From: Megasphaera sp.
GTDB taxonomy: Bacteria > Bacillota > Negativicutes > Veillonellales > Megasphaeraceae
Reading direction: 5' to 3'
NCBI GenBank assembly: GCA_022641375.1
Contig: JALCDF010000016.1
Location: 1-32,080, forward strand
DNA length: 32,080 nucleotides
The notes beneath the pieces are model-generated. The model made no database searches and had not been told where the DNA came from. It worked only from the letters and a program-made list of their open reading frames with translations. Made by a program: the position numbers and the translations under genes. Position 1 is the stretch's first letter. Each line of letters begins with the position of its first letter. This document shows positions 17,186 to 25,658 of this stretch, piece by piece.

Positions 17186-18382
17186 ATGAATGATACATTC
17201 AAACCTTCATTCAATATTCGCGAAGCCGTGCGCAAAACATTGCCTTATATGATGGAAATGCGGGAATATTTCCATGCCCATCCGGAATTGAGTGAGAAAG
17301 AATTTGATACATGCAAAACAATTTTCCAGGAACTGTCCCTTATGGGAATCGAAGATGTAAAGATCATCGCCGGGACCGGCGTCACCGGTCTGATCAAGGG
17401 AAAGCTTCCCGGACCGGTTCTTTTATTGCGGGCTGATATCGACGCGCTGCCCTTAGAAGAAAAATACGACTGCCCCTATTCGTCTCTTGTCGACGGCGTC
17501 ATGCACGCCTGCGGTCATGACGGCCATGCTGCCAATCTGCTCGGCGTCGCCCGGATACTGAACAAACACAAAGACTGTCTCCATGGCACGATACGCCTGG
17601 CATTCCAGCCTGCTGAAGAAGGCAACGGCGGTGCCGCCCGTATGATTGATGCCGGCATCCTCAATAATCCCCATGTGGATTATGCTCTGGGGCTCCATGT
17701 AGCCGGCGGCATCCCCAAGGGAGTAGTCGGCATCCGCCCCGGTGAAATTTCTGCCTCGTGTGATGATTTTACGATTACCCTGCACGGGAAAGGCGGCCAC
17801 GGGGCCCAGCCTTCTCAGTGCATCAGCCCCATTCAGATGGGAATCGATGTCATCCAGTCCGTAACAAATTACGTCTATAACCGCAAATCTGACGGCGATG
17901 GCGTCGTCCTCACATTTGGCCAGTTCCAGGCCGGCCATAATCCCAACGTTATTCCTGACACGGCAGAACTGAAAGGAACGCTGCGTACATATAACGAAGC
18001 CAAACGGCGTGAAATCCTCGAGGCGCTCCATCACATCCTCTCTTCCGTTACTTCTACGTACGGCGGCAGCTATGATATCGATGTCGTCCCCTTCGCACCG
18101 GTATGTATCAATGATGAAAAAATGGCCGGGGAAGTCGAAACGATCCTGAAAGACCATTGCGGTGACCGGGTCACCGTGCTGCCTATGCAGCGCGGCAACG
18201 GTTCTGAAGATTTTGCCTATTTCAGCGTCGCCGTTCCCAGTACCTTCTATTATGTCGGCGTCTTCAGCGACCAGCCGGTTACGGGACACTCCCCCTTGTT
18301 CCATTGGGATAGCAATGCCCTGAAATATATGGCAGAAACGATGGTCACTATTATATACTATTTTATGGATGCTAAATCATAA
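17186..18382 (+). CDS. M20 family metal-dependent amidohydrolase
   Basis: A 398-residue peptidase-M20D-type amidohydrolase, the group that includes N-acyl-amino-acid, hippurate and indole-acetyl-amino-acid hydrolases. It shows LRADIDALPLEE (81-92), the metal motif HACGHDGHAA (107-116, with Cys109 and His111) and QPAEEGNGGA (141-150, Glu144/145). A dimerisation domain follows (KGGHGAQPSQCI). It probably releases amino acids from N-acylated or amidated forms in the cytoplasm; the exact substrate is not known. ATG 17184-area start: the codon begins at 17186 after GGGAGGTG; an in-frame extension to 17108 has no ribosome site. Upstream, AGAGCAG (17112-17118) and CTGCTCT (17140-17146) form a weak inverted repeat. 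Confidence 0.9.
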   Translation: MNDTFKPSFNIREAVRKTLPYMMEMREYFHAHPELSEKEFDTCKTIFQELSLMGIEDVKIIAGTGVTGLIKGKLPGPVLLLRADIDALPLEEKYDCPYSSLVDGVMHACGHDGHAANLLGVARILNKHKDCLHGTIRLAFQPAEEGNGGAARMIDAGILNNPHVDYALGLHVAGGIPKGVVGIRPGEISASCDDFTITLHGKGGHGAQPSQCISPIQMGIDVIQSVTNYVYNRKSDGDGVVLTFGQFQAGHNPNVIPDTAELKGTLRTYNEAKRREILEALHHILSSVTSTYGGSYDIDVVPFAPVCINDEKMAGEVETILKDHCGDRVTVLPMQRGNGSEDFAYFSVAVPSTFYYVGVFSDQPVTGHSPLFHWDSNALKYMAETMVTIIYYFMDAKS

Positions 18383-18403
18383 AAACACTGAATCGGCCTG
18401 TTA

Positions 18404-18443
18404 ATACACACCCTGTTGATTATGTAATCAACAGGGTGTGTAT
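18404..18443. terminator. Long perfect inverted repeat after the amidohydrolase gene
   Basis: ATACACACCCTGTTGATTA (18404-18422) and its exact complement (18425-18443) give about 17 usable base pairs around a short loop. It lies 21 bases after the stop codon, as a terminator would, but the T run after it is weak (CGTTTAT). It is a terminator or another stable RNA end. Confidence 0.65.
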
Positions 18444-18491
18444 CGTTTATGGCATTCCTCACGGATTGTTAAAAAGAAAATACGGATTGCC

Positions 18492-18520
18492 TTGCTTTTT
18501 TCTCTCTATAATTCTATAAT
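18492..18520 (+). promoter_or_regulatory. Promoter of the AEC transporter gene
   Basis: TTGCTT (18492-18497), 17-base spacer, TATAAT (18515-18520). The leader is about 100 bases and contains a small hairpin CGTTTT-AGT-AAAACG (18545-18559) followed by a short T run. Confidence 0.7.
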
Positions 18521-18627
18521 GTCATAGTATTTGCATTTAGTATGCGTTTTAGTAAAACGTTTTTGTTGAGAAATAATTTTCTTGTATCTCCCCTTTTTAT
18601 GATTTTTAATCGCAAAGTGAGGTTTCT

Positions 18628-19602
18628 ATGGTATTCTGGTTCATTATCGAAAATACAATGCTGCCGATTTTTCTGCTCGTCCTTATCGGCTATGGCCTGG
18701 ATAAAAAATTTGGTCTCGATATCAAGACCTTATCCAAATTTATGTTTTACGTTGTCATCCCGTCTTTTATTTTTACTACCGTCTATGAAACGGAATTTCC
18801 CGCCGGCAGCACCCGTATTATCATCAGTATCGCTGTTTTTATGGTTATCTCCTGCTTTATCGCCGATATCGTCGGAAAAATCCGTCACTATGATCCGGGA
18901 ATGCTGGAATCATGCCGTAACGCCCTTATGTTCAATAATACCGGCAACCTCGGTGTCGCTTTGATCATCCTGGTCTTTTCCCATGAACCGTTTATCGTAA
19001 ACGGCCAGACCCCTTACCTGGCAGAAGCGTTGGTAATCCAGATTATCATCTTCCTCGTCCAAAGTATTTCCCTGAATTCCCTCGGTTTATACCAATCGGC
19101 CCGCGGCCGCATGTCCGTCCATGATGCATTTCGGATTATGATGGGCATGCCGATGATTTACGTTCTCATCGCCGCCCTGCTGGCCCGCTACGTCGGCTTT
19201 GACGCTAAAGATTTCTTTTTCTGGCCCATCATGGAAATGTCCGGAAAAGCACTCCTGCCAGTTGCCATGATCAGCATTGGCGCACAATTGTCGCAAACGC
19301 AAATCAAATGGCTCGACAACGACGTCTGGATTGTCAGCGGCCTTAAGCTATTCATCCTGCCGGTCATCGGCCTGGCCTTGATTTATGCCGCTAACATGTT
19401 ATTCCCCGGCACGTTTACCCCCGTCGGCGCTATGGTCTTCCTCATTTATTGTGCCATACCTACAGCTGTCAATACGGCGCTTTTCGCCATGGAATTCGGC
19501 AATAACCCCAACTATGCCACACAGATTGTCATGAATACGACCGCCCTCAGTGCTATTTCCCTGACCGTATATATTTTTATCGGCCATCTGCTTTTTGTAT
19601 AG
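18628..19602 (+). CDS. AEC family transporter (auxin-efflux-carrier fold)
   Basis: A 324-residue membrane protein with about ten hydrophobic helices, of the AEC family, whose bacterial members move dicarboxylates such as malate or malonate. Typical family stretches are LPIFLLVLIGYGLDKKF near the N-terminus, NALMFNNTGNLGVALIILVF (about 96-115) with the conserved N-x-G-N-x-G motif, and CAIPTAVNTALFAMEFG near the C-terminus. The ATG follows GTGAGG. It is monocistronic, from the promoter above. The substrate is unknown; an organic acid would fit an amino-acid fermenter (inference). Confidence 0.88.
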   Translation: MVFWFIIENTMLPIFLLVLIGYGLDKKFGLDIKTLSKFMFYVVIPSFIFTTVYETEFPAGSTRIIISIAVFMVISCFIADIVGKIRHYDPGMLESCRNALMFNNTGNLGVALIILVFSHEPFIVNGQTPYLAEALVIQIIIFLVQSISLNSLGLYQSARGRMSVHDAFRIMMGMPMIYVLIAALLARYVGFDAKDFFFWPIMEMSGKALLPVAMISIGAQLSQTQIKWLDNDVWIVSGLKLFILPVIGLALIYAANMLFPGTFTPVGAMVFLIYCAIPTAVNTALFAMEFGNNPNYATQIVMNTTALSAISLTVYIFIGHLLFV

Positions 19603-19704
19603 GGCATACCCAGGAGCCGAAATGACCGTTTCTTTATCATTTAATACACGAATCCCTATATTTCCTCTATTTTTTATCTTTTGTTATTTATTTTATAAAA
19701 TATA

Positions 19705-19733
19705 TTGACATTTGTTATATTTTTCTTTATACT
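19705..19733 (+). promoter_or_regulatory. Promoter of the amt-PII operon
   Basis: TTGACA (19705-19710), exactly 17 bases, TATACT (19728-19733): one mismatch from the housekeeping consensus. Start expected near 19740, leaving a leader of about 180 bases before amt. Confidence 0.9.
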
Positions 19734-19756
19734 ATTTTGTATCAACAGAATACCAG

Positions 19757-19812
19757 GCAATGAAGCCATGAATTTCCTTTATCAGGATAATCCATGGCTT
19801 TTTATATGCCTT
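19757..19812 (+). promoter_or_regulatory. Terminator-like attenuator hairpin in the amt leader
   Basis: AAGCCATG (19763-19770) pairs with CATGGCTT (19793-19800) with CCT/AGG paired inside, followed by TTTTATAT. This is a terminator placed about 25 bases after the transcription start and 110 bases before the gene, as in transcription attenuation. The upstream arm overlaps an alternative small hairpin, GGC-AATGAA-GCC (19757-19768), whose six-base loop has A first and G fourth, the pattern described for ANTAR-protein antitermination sites. The repeated sequence ATCAGGATA/ATCAGGACA occurs at 19781, 19831 and 19850. The regulatory role is inference. Confidence 0.55.
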
Positions 19813-19917
19813 TCTGGTTTTATACCGGAAATCAGGACAATGATGTCTTATCAGGATACCGCCGATAAAAGGGCGCTCCTATAAGGCATTTTTTTAGTTT
19901 CTAAGGGGGAAAATCTT

Positions 19918-21324
19918 ATGAAAAAGTTAAATCGTATAGCACGGCTGTTGCTACCCTGTCTGGCCATAACCGGTTCAACAGCTTGGGCTGCCGGTACTAC
20001 CGGGCAAATCGACACCGGGGATACCGCATGGGTCCTCATCAGCGCGGCCCTCGTCTTTATTATGACACCGGGGCTGGGATTCTTTTATGGCGGCATGGTC
20101 CGTGGTAAAAACGTCCTGACAACAATCATGCAAAGTTTCTTCATCGTCGCTATGATTTCTGTGGAATGGTTCATCCTTGGCTATGCCATGGTCTTCGGTA
20201 CTGATGTGAATGGTTTTTTCGCCTCGCTCGACAAAATAGGGCTGGCCGGTGTCGGTATGAACTGCCTGGAAGGCGGTACGATTCCTGAGCTGGCATTCGT
20301 TGCCTTCCAATGTATGTTCGCCGTCATTACGCCGGCACTCATTACCGGTGCCTTCGCAGAACGTATGAAATTCCGCGCCTTTACCATATTCATCTTGCTG
20401 TGGGCTATCTTCATCTATAATCCCATGGCCCATTGGGTATGGGGCGGCGGTTTCCTGGCACAGCTGGGGGCGCTCGACTTCGCCGGCGGTCTGGTTATCC
20501 ATATTTTATCCGGTGTCTCGGGGCTGACATTGTGTCTGCTGTTAGGCAAACGCAGCGGTTACGGAAAATATCCTATGATACCGCACAATCTTCCCATGAC
20601 GGTCCTCGGCGCTACCCTGTTATGGTTCGGCTGGTTTGGATTCAATGCCGGCAGCGCCCTCGGTGCTAACGCCCTAGCTGCCAATGCTTTTGTTACCTCC
20701 CAGGGTGCCGCAGCCGCCGCTACCGTTACCTGGGTATTGGCCGAATGGATCCTCAACGGCAAACCGACCATCCTCGGTGCCGCTTCCGGCTGCATTGCCG
20801 GCCTCGTCGCGATCACGCCGGCCGCTGGTTTTGTCGCTCCTATGCCGGCTATTCTCATCGGCGCTATCTCCGGTATCGTCTGCTACGGTGCTGTCGCTGT
20901 TGTCAAAGTAAAATTAGGTTATGATGACTCTCTCGACGCTTTTGGCATCCATGGTATCGGCGGTACCTGGGGTTCTATCGCTACCGGCCTTTGGGCTTCA
21001 ACAGAAGTCAATCCCGCCGGTGCCAATGGCTTGTTCTATGGTGAAACGCATCTATTATTCGCTCAGGTTGTTTCTACTATCGTTGCCTATGCCCTGGCTA
21101 TCATCGGCACCATCGTCCTTTACAAGATAGTCAGTGCCTTCATGAAGGTCCGTGCTGACAAGAACGAAGAAATTGCCGGTCTGGATATTACAGAACATGA
21201 TGAACGGGCATATAACCAAGCTGTCATGTCTACCGGCAGTCCCTTTGAATCTATCTCCGACTCCCCACTCTCAGCACCGGTTTCCACCATCAGTGATATG
21301 GGAACAAACAGTCATAATTTATAG
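19918..21324 (+). CDS. amt: Ammonium transporter (Amt family)
   Basis: A 468-residue ammonium channel/transporter. A short N-terminal signal-like segment (residues 1-25) is followed by eleven membrane helices. Family motifs include GFFYGGMVRGKNVL (54-67), PMAHWVWGGG (169-178, pore His172) and DAFGIHGIGGTWGSIATG (340-357, pore His345), the twin-histidine pair that conducts ammonia. It has a polar cytoplasmic tail of about 60 residues. The start follows AAGGGGGAAAATCTT. The stop is 12 bases from the PII gene, which should gate the channel when nitrogen is sufficient. Confidence 0.97.
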   Translation: MKKLNRIARLLLPCLAITGSTAWAAGTTGQIDTGDTAWVLISAALVFIMTPGLGFFYGGMVRGKNVLTTIMQSFFIVAMISVEWFILGYAMVFGTDVNGFFASLDKIGLAGVGMNCLEGGTIPELAFVAFQCMFAVITPALITGAFAERMKFRAFTIFILLWAIFIYNPMAHWVWGGGFLAQLGALDFAGGLVIHILSGVSGLTLCLLLGKRSGYGKYPMIPHNLPMTVLGATLLWFGWFGFNAGSALGANALAANAFVTSQGAAAAATVTWVLAEWILNGKPTILGAASGCIAGLVAITPAAGFVAPMPAILIGAISGIVCYGAVAVVKVKLGYDDSLDAFGIHGIGGTWGSIATGLWASTEVNPAGANGLFYGETHLLFAQVVSTIVAYALAIIGTIVLYKIVSAFMKVRADKNEEIAGLDITEHDERAYNQAVMSTGSPFESISDSPLSAPVSTISDMGTNSHNL

Positions 21325-21336
21325 GAGGGATATATC

Positions 21337-21708
21337 ATGGATGAACAACATAAAATAACTAAAATAGATATTATTACACGTCCCAATAAATTAGAAGAAC
21401 TGAAAGAAGCCTTAAATGCCATCGGCGTATTAGGCATGACCGTCAGCCAGACCTTCGGCTGCGGCCTGCAAAAAGGTTACGTAGAAGTCTACCGCGGGCA
21501 GAAGTATAACATCAATCTCCTGCCGGGCATCAAAGTAGAAACCGTAGTCTGCGAAATTCCTGTCGAAAAAGTATTGGAAACGGCAGAACGGGTCTGCAAG
21601 ACCGGCAAGGTCGGAGACGGGAAGATCTTCGTTTTCGATGTGACGGATGCCATCCGCATCCGAACCGGCGACCGGGGCCCGGCTGCTATCATGGATGAAA
21701 AAGAATAG
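21337..21708 (+). CDS. Nitrogen regulatory protein PII (GlnB/GlnK type)
   Basis: A 123-residue trimeric signal protein that binds ATP/ADP and 2-oxoglutarate and controls the ammonium channel encoded just upstream. The T-loop is RGQKYNINLLPG with Tyr57 at the position uridylylated in many PII proteins; the C-terminal PII signature TGKVGDGKIFVFDV is at about 91-104. An AGGAGG site precedes the ATG. Its pairing with amt favours a GlnK role. A perfect hairpin terminator follows 17 bases after the stop. Confidence 0.95.
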   Translation: MDEQHKITKIDIITRPNKLEELKEALNAIGVLGMTVSQTFGCGLQKGYVEVYRGQKYNINLLPGIKVETVVCEIPVEKVLETAERVCKTGKVGDGKIFVFDVTDAIRIRTGDRGPAAIMDEKE

Positions 21709-21724
21709 ACCGCGAATGGATATT

Positions 21725-21767
21725 AAAAGGCCGGTAATTGCCATATTCACGCAATTACCGGCCTTTT
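21725..21767 (+). terminator. Intrinsic terminator of amt-PII
   Basis: AAAAGGCCGGTAATTG (21725-21740) pairs perfectly with CAATTACCGGCCTTTT (21752-21767), loop of 11 bases, 16-bp stem. Confidence 0.93.
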
Positions 21768-21806
21768 CCGCACAAAAACGTCCTCCTGGCTCATACCCGC
21801 AAAACT

Positions 21807-21826
21807 TGTTATAATAAAAATATAAT
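21807..21826 (+). promoter_or_regulatory. Extended -10 promoter element(s) before the first desulfurase gene
   Basis: TGTTATAAT (21807-21815; TG-n-TATAAT) and a second TATAAT (21821-21826), about 30-45 bases before the start codon. No convincing -35 is present. Confidence 0.55.
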
Positions 21827-21852
21827 CCAATGAAGAAACGGAGGGATACTCA

Positions 21853-22998
21853 ATGTACTATTTTGATAATGCAGCTACCACAGCACAAAAGCCGGAAGCT
21901 GTCGCCCAGGCGGTCTATGAAGGGCTCCATTCCGGCCTGTACGGCAATCCGTCCCGCGGCGCCCATGGATATTCTCTGCGGGCTTTCCACGCCGTATTAG
22001 ACGCAAAAGAAAAATTGAAAAAATTATTTCACTGCAGTGATGCCTATGATGTCGCCTTCACCCACAATTCGACGCTGGCTCTGAATATGGTCCTCAAAGG
22101 ACTGATCCACAAAGGGGATCACGTACTGACGACGACATGGGAACACAATGCGGTCCTGCGCCCGCTATATCAATTAAAAGCCGCCGGCGCCTCTGTCGAC
22201 TTTATCAGCAGCGATGCCTCAACCGGAGCTCTTCATTATAACGAATTTGAAATGAAATTACGGCCAACCACAAAACTGGTTGTTTGTAACCACGCGTCCA
22301 ATGTAACGGGTAATGTCATTGACCTGGACCGCATCAAAACATTCTGTCGTACCCATGGCCTGATGCTCGTCGTCGATGTATCCCAAACAGCCGGTGCGTA
22401 TCCTGTCGATGTATCGGACGGCATCATTACTGCCGCATGTTTCACCGGACACAAATCCCTGTACGGACCGGGCGGCACCGGCGGCATCTGTATCCGTAAA
22501 GATAGTTCCATCACGCCATATATTACCGGCGGTGACGGAATCCATTCTTTTGAACATAAACAGCCGGCTGTCATTCCCGGCGTTTTTGAAGCCGGAACAG
22601 CCAACGTAGCCGGCATCATGGGCCTATCCGCCGGCATCCAATTACTTCTGGAACATGGCGTCGACGCCGCAGCTGCCCATCAGCAGGACCTGGCAGCTAT
22701 TTTTGTCCCGGCAGTCCGCGCTATTCCCGGCATCATCTGTTACGGTGATTATACCGGTCCCCGGGTCGGTGTCTACGCCCTCAATATAGGCAGCGCCGAA
22801 TCCGCTGTCGTCAGTGATATCCTATGGAATGAATTCGGCATGGCTACCCGTCCGGGGTTCCACTGCGCCCCATTGATACATCAGCAGCTCCATACGGAAA
22901 CGCAGGGAATCGTGCGTTTTTCCTTCTCCCAATTCACAACGGCAGACGACGTTGCTGCCGCTATCGAAGCGCTGAAATCTATTGCTGCACGGGCATAG
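21853..22998 (+). CDS. Cysteine desulfurase family aminotransferase (class V), paralogue 1
   Basis: A 381-residue PLP enzyme of the NifS/CsdB fold. The PLP lysine is Lys201 in CFTGHKSLYGPGGTGG, with VDVSQTAG (174-181) and WEHNAVLRP (96-104); the candidate catalytic cysteine is Cys338 in RPGFHCAP. Its best fit by eye is the EF2568-like subfamily of cysteine desulfurases, which is often found near selD in selenium-using bacteria (family knowledge, not checked). It may free sulfur or selenium from (seleno)cysteine. It lies 145 bases after the PII gene and converges on purB. A similar enzyme lies at 27379-28527, and the selenium operon is between them. Confidence 0.88.
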   Translation: MYYFDNAATTAQKPEAVAQAVYEGLHSGLYGNPSRGAHGYSLRAFHAVLDAKEKLKKLFHCSDAYDVAFTHNSTLALNMVLKGLIHKGDHVLTTTWEHNAVLRPLYQLKAAGASVDFISSDASTGALHYNEFEMKLRPTTKLVVCNHASNVTGNVIDLDRIKTFCRTHGLMLVVDVSQTAGAYPVDVSDGIITAACFTGHKSLYGPGGTGGICIRKDSSITPYITGGDGIHSFEHKQPAVIPGVFEAGTANVAGIMGLSAGIQLLLEHGVDAAAAHQQDLAAIFVPAVRAIPGIICYGDYTGPRVGVYALNIGSAESAVVSDILWNEFGMATRPGFHCAPLIHQQLHTETQGIVRFSFSQFTTADDVAAAIEALKSIAARA

Positions 22999-23039
22999 TG
23001 ATTCGTTGTTGGTTAACTATTTCTTTATTTTCGTTATTC

Positions 23040-23081
23040 AAAAAGAAGTTCCCGGCATCTGACGGCCAGGAACTTCTTTTT
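23040..23081. terminator. Bidirectional terminator between desulfurase 1 and purB
   Basis: AAAAAGAAGTTCC (23040-23052) pairs with GGAACTTCTTTTT (23069-23081), so each direction ends in a T run. It serves the two converging genes. Confidence 0.9.
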
Positions 23082-23114
23082 ATTTAATACCTATTGTTAC
23101 CCTGCTATATCCTT

Positions 23115-24407
23115 TTAGATTCCGAAACGGGCAAAAATAGTATCTACATGACTGAGCATTTTTTTGACATTGAAGCAGCCTTCAATTTCTTTTGCACTCA
23201 TATATTTTGCGATATCTTCATCCTTTTTAAGGTTTTCCAAAAAGTCTTCGCCCTGGAGCCAGCGTTTCATCGCATTGCGCTGTACCCAACGGTATGCTTG
23301 TTCACGGACGGCACCTTTTTCTACCAGTGTATTCAAAAGGATTGGGCTGTAAATCAAGCCGCCGGTAAGATTCAAGTCCTTCATCATCTTATCAGGATAT
23401 ACGATCAGACGGTCAATGACGCGGGTAAAGGTCTGCAACATATAATCAAGGGCAATCGTAGTGTCCGGCAAAATAACCCGTTCGACGGAAGAATGGGAGA
23501 TATCCCGTTCATGCCATAATGCTACATCTTCCAAAGCAGCCTGCGAATTGCCACGGATTACACGGGCAAGGCCGCACATGCGTTCGCACGTAATCGGATT
23601 CCGTTTATGCGGCATAATGGAAGAACCTTTTTGTTTGGGGCTGAAATATTCTTCTGCTTCACGTACTTCTGTACGCTGGAGATGACGAATTTCCGTCGCC
23701 ATTTTATCAATGGAGCTGGCAATAACCGCCAGCGTCGTAATAAAAGCGGCATGACGGTCGCGCTGTAATGTCTGAGAAGAAATCGGTGACGCTTCAATAC
23801 CAAGGTGTTCACAAACGTATTTTTCGACAAAGGGGTCAATATCGGCATATGTACCGACAGCACCGGAAATTTTGCCGACAGCAATCGTTTTCCTGGCTTG
23901 TTCCATCCGTTCGATATCCCGTTCGATTTCAGCCATCCAGTTACACAGCTTCAACCCAAAAGTCGTTGCTTCGGCATGAATACCATGAGTACGGCCGATG
24001 CACGGCGTATATTTGAATTCAACAGCCCGACGGCGCAAAACATCATGGAAATCATGAAGGTCTTTCAACAAGATATCGGAAGCCTGTTTGAGCATATATC
24101 CCAATGCGGTATCCTTTACGTCTGTCGAGGTCAGTCCTAAATGCACATATTTACCTGCTTCACCGATATTTTCGGAAAGCGTGGACACAAATGCCGCAAT
24201 ATCATGATGTGTTTCTGCTTCGATTTCATGAATACGTTCGACAGAGAATGCCGCTTTTTCGCGAATCGCTTTAGCTGCTTCTTTAGGGACATTACCTAAT
24301 TCACATTGGGCTTCACTGGACAGGATTTCGACCTGTTTCATCGTATCCCATTCATTATATTCCGTCCAAATATGACCCATTTCTTTTTTTGTATAGCGTT
24401 CGATCAC
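23115..24407 (-). CDS. purB: Adenylosuccinate lyase
   Basis: A 430-residue fumarase-superfamily enzyme of purine synthesis acting on both SAICAR and adenylosuccinate. It has the superfamily signature GSSIMPHKRNP and the histidine-bearing stretch GRTHGIHAE (138-146). The start is GTG 24405-24407 (MIERYTKKE), with AAAGGAGAG seven bases upstream; the longer frame to 24434 has its own ribosome site embedded. Length matches the B. subtilis enzyme (about 431). A TATAAT box lies at 24461-24466 with a poor -35. The gene is next to selD but separated from it by a terminator. Confidence 0.96.
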   Translation of the reverse strand: MIERYTKKEMGHIWTEYNEWDTMKQVEILSSEAQCELGNVPKEAAKAIREKAAFSVERIHEIEAETHHDIAAFVSTLSENIGEAGKYVHLGLTSTDVKDTALGYMLKQASDILLKDLHDFHDVLRRRAVEFKYTPCIGRTHGIHAEATTFGLKLCNWMAEIERDIERMEQARKTIAVGKISGAVGTYADIDPFVEKYVCEHLGIEASPISSQTLQRDRHAAFITTLAVIASSIDKMATEIRHLQRTEVREAEEYFSPKQKGSSIMPHKRNPITCERMCGLARVIRGNSQAALEDVALWHERDISHSSVERVILPDTTIALDYMLQTFTRVIDRLIVYPDKMMKDLNLTGGLIYSPILLNTLVEKGAVREQAYRWVQRNAMKRWLQGEDFLENLKKDEDIAKYMSAKEIEGCFNVKKMLSHVDTIFARFGI

Positions 24408-24503
24408 GTTGAATCTCTCCTTTATCACATACATATAGTAAAAAACTTACATACGTGTTTATTATACACCATAAGTGCAGACGAAGGTAGGTTATTTCTA
24501 TAC

Positions 24504-24538
24504 AAAAAAACCGCAGATTTCGTATGTACCTGCGGTTT
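24504..24538 (-). terminator. Intrinsic terminator after selD
   Basis: On the minus strand AAACCGCAG (24530-24538) pairs with CTGCGGTTT (24508-24516), followed by a T run. It closes the selenium operon and lies 57 bases after the selD stop. Confidence 0.9.
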
Positions 24539-24594
24539 CAGCTGTGTCGCTGCCTATATTGTTTTGTCCCCCAACCTGGTGTACAAAGGTCAGG

Positions 24595-25632
24595 TCATTC
24601 TACGATAATCGGCATTTCTTCTTTCGCTGTGACATAACCGATGATTTCTGCACAGGGAATACATCCCTGCAGCTCTTTGAGAAGAGCTGTTCCGTCTTTT
24701 TCCGACACGGCAATCAACAAGCCCCCTGAGGTCTGCGGATCATAGAGTATATCCATCATTGCCTCAGTCATATGGCCTTTTATGGCAATATTGTCTTTTG
24801 TATACTCGCGATTCCGATATGCACCGGCCGGGATAAACCCCATCGCCGCCATTTCCAAGGCCTGCTGATGATACGGTATGGCATCCATCATAAAATGCAA
24901 TGTCAGCCCGCTGCCCTGGGCCATTTCAAACGCATGCCCCAACAGCGCAAAACCGGTCACATCGGTGCAGCCGTGAACATCGTATTTTACCATGCAATCC
25001 CGCGCTGTCTTATTGAGCTGGGCCATTTCCTGATATACCTGGCTCATCAATGCCGCATCCACCATATCTCCCTGCGCTGCCGTCGTCAAAATGCCGCTGC
25101 CTAACGGCTTGGTCAGGATGAGCATATCTCCTTCTGAAGCAGATGAATTGCGCAGCAGTTTCTGCGGATGGACAAATCCGGTCACGGACAAACCGTATTT
25201 CGGTTCCTTGTCTTCAATCGTATGTCCGCCTGTAATAAGCGCCCCGGCTTCATAGACTTTGTCATAGCCGCCCTCCAGGATAGCCCGGACCGCATCTGTA
25301 CCCATACGGGAATTAATGCACATTACATTCATCGCCAGCTTCGGTTCTGCCCCCATAGCATAGACATCACTCAACGCATTCGCTGCCGCAATCTGTCCGA
25401 ACAGGAATGGATCATCCACGATAGGCGGAAAGAAATCGACGGTCTGTACAAGTGCCAGCTCATCATTGATGACATATACAGAAGCATCATCACTTTTATC
25501 ATAGCCGACAATCAGACGATCATCATGTCTCGTTGGAATACCTTCCAACAATTGTGCCAGTACACCGGCACCTATTTTAGCGCCTCAGCCGGAGCAAGAC
25601 GCCATTTCTGTCAAGCGAAGTTTGTGTTCCAT
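24595..25632 (-). CDS. selD: Selenide, water dikinase (selenophosphate synthetase), Sec16
   Basis: Makes selenophosphate from selenide and ATP, the donor for Sec-tRNA and for selenouridine or labile selenium cofactors. The full protein is 345 residues: the frame starts at ATG 25630-25632 after GAAAGAGGA and reads MEHKLRLTEMASCSG-U-GAKIGAGVLAQLL, with an in-frame TGA as codon 16 at the place of the catalytic Cys17 of E. coli SelD. Downstream motifs include LALVQTVDFFPPIVDDPF, GGHTIEDKEPKYG and TSGGLLIAV. An annotation that starts after the TGA (25551) would lose the catalytic residue and the P-loop-like N-terminus. Other Sec-containing SelD proteins are known, for example in Haemophilus. It is the last gene of the yedE-tusA-DUF3343-selD operon. 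Confidence 0.96.
25554..25571 (-). promoter_or_regulatory. Candidate SECIS hairpin of selD
   Basis: On the minus strand GTGCC (25567-25571) pairs with GGCAC (25554-25558), with a G-T wobble extending it and a loop containing GGTGT. It begins 13 bases after the Sec UGA. Position and a GU-bearing loop fit a bacterial SECIS, but the stem is short. Confidence 0.5.
25585..25587 (-). other. In-frame UGA selenocysteine codon (Sec16 of SelD)
   Basis: TGA at codon 16 of selD in the context SCSG-U-GAKIG. The upstream 15 codons are in frame with a ribosome site and match the SelD N-terminus, so readthrough is required for a full enzyme. Confidence 0.94.
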
Positions 25633-25658
25633 ATGTATTCCTCTTTCCCGGCAAAATA

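Noticed and set aside
17453-18304. 283-codon minus-strand frame antisense to the M20 amidohydrolase
   Set aside because: Codon-mirrored frame of a clear gene; no promoter or ribosome site and no domain.
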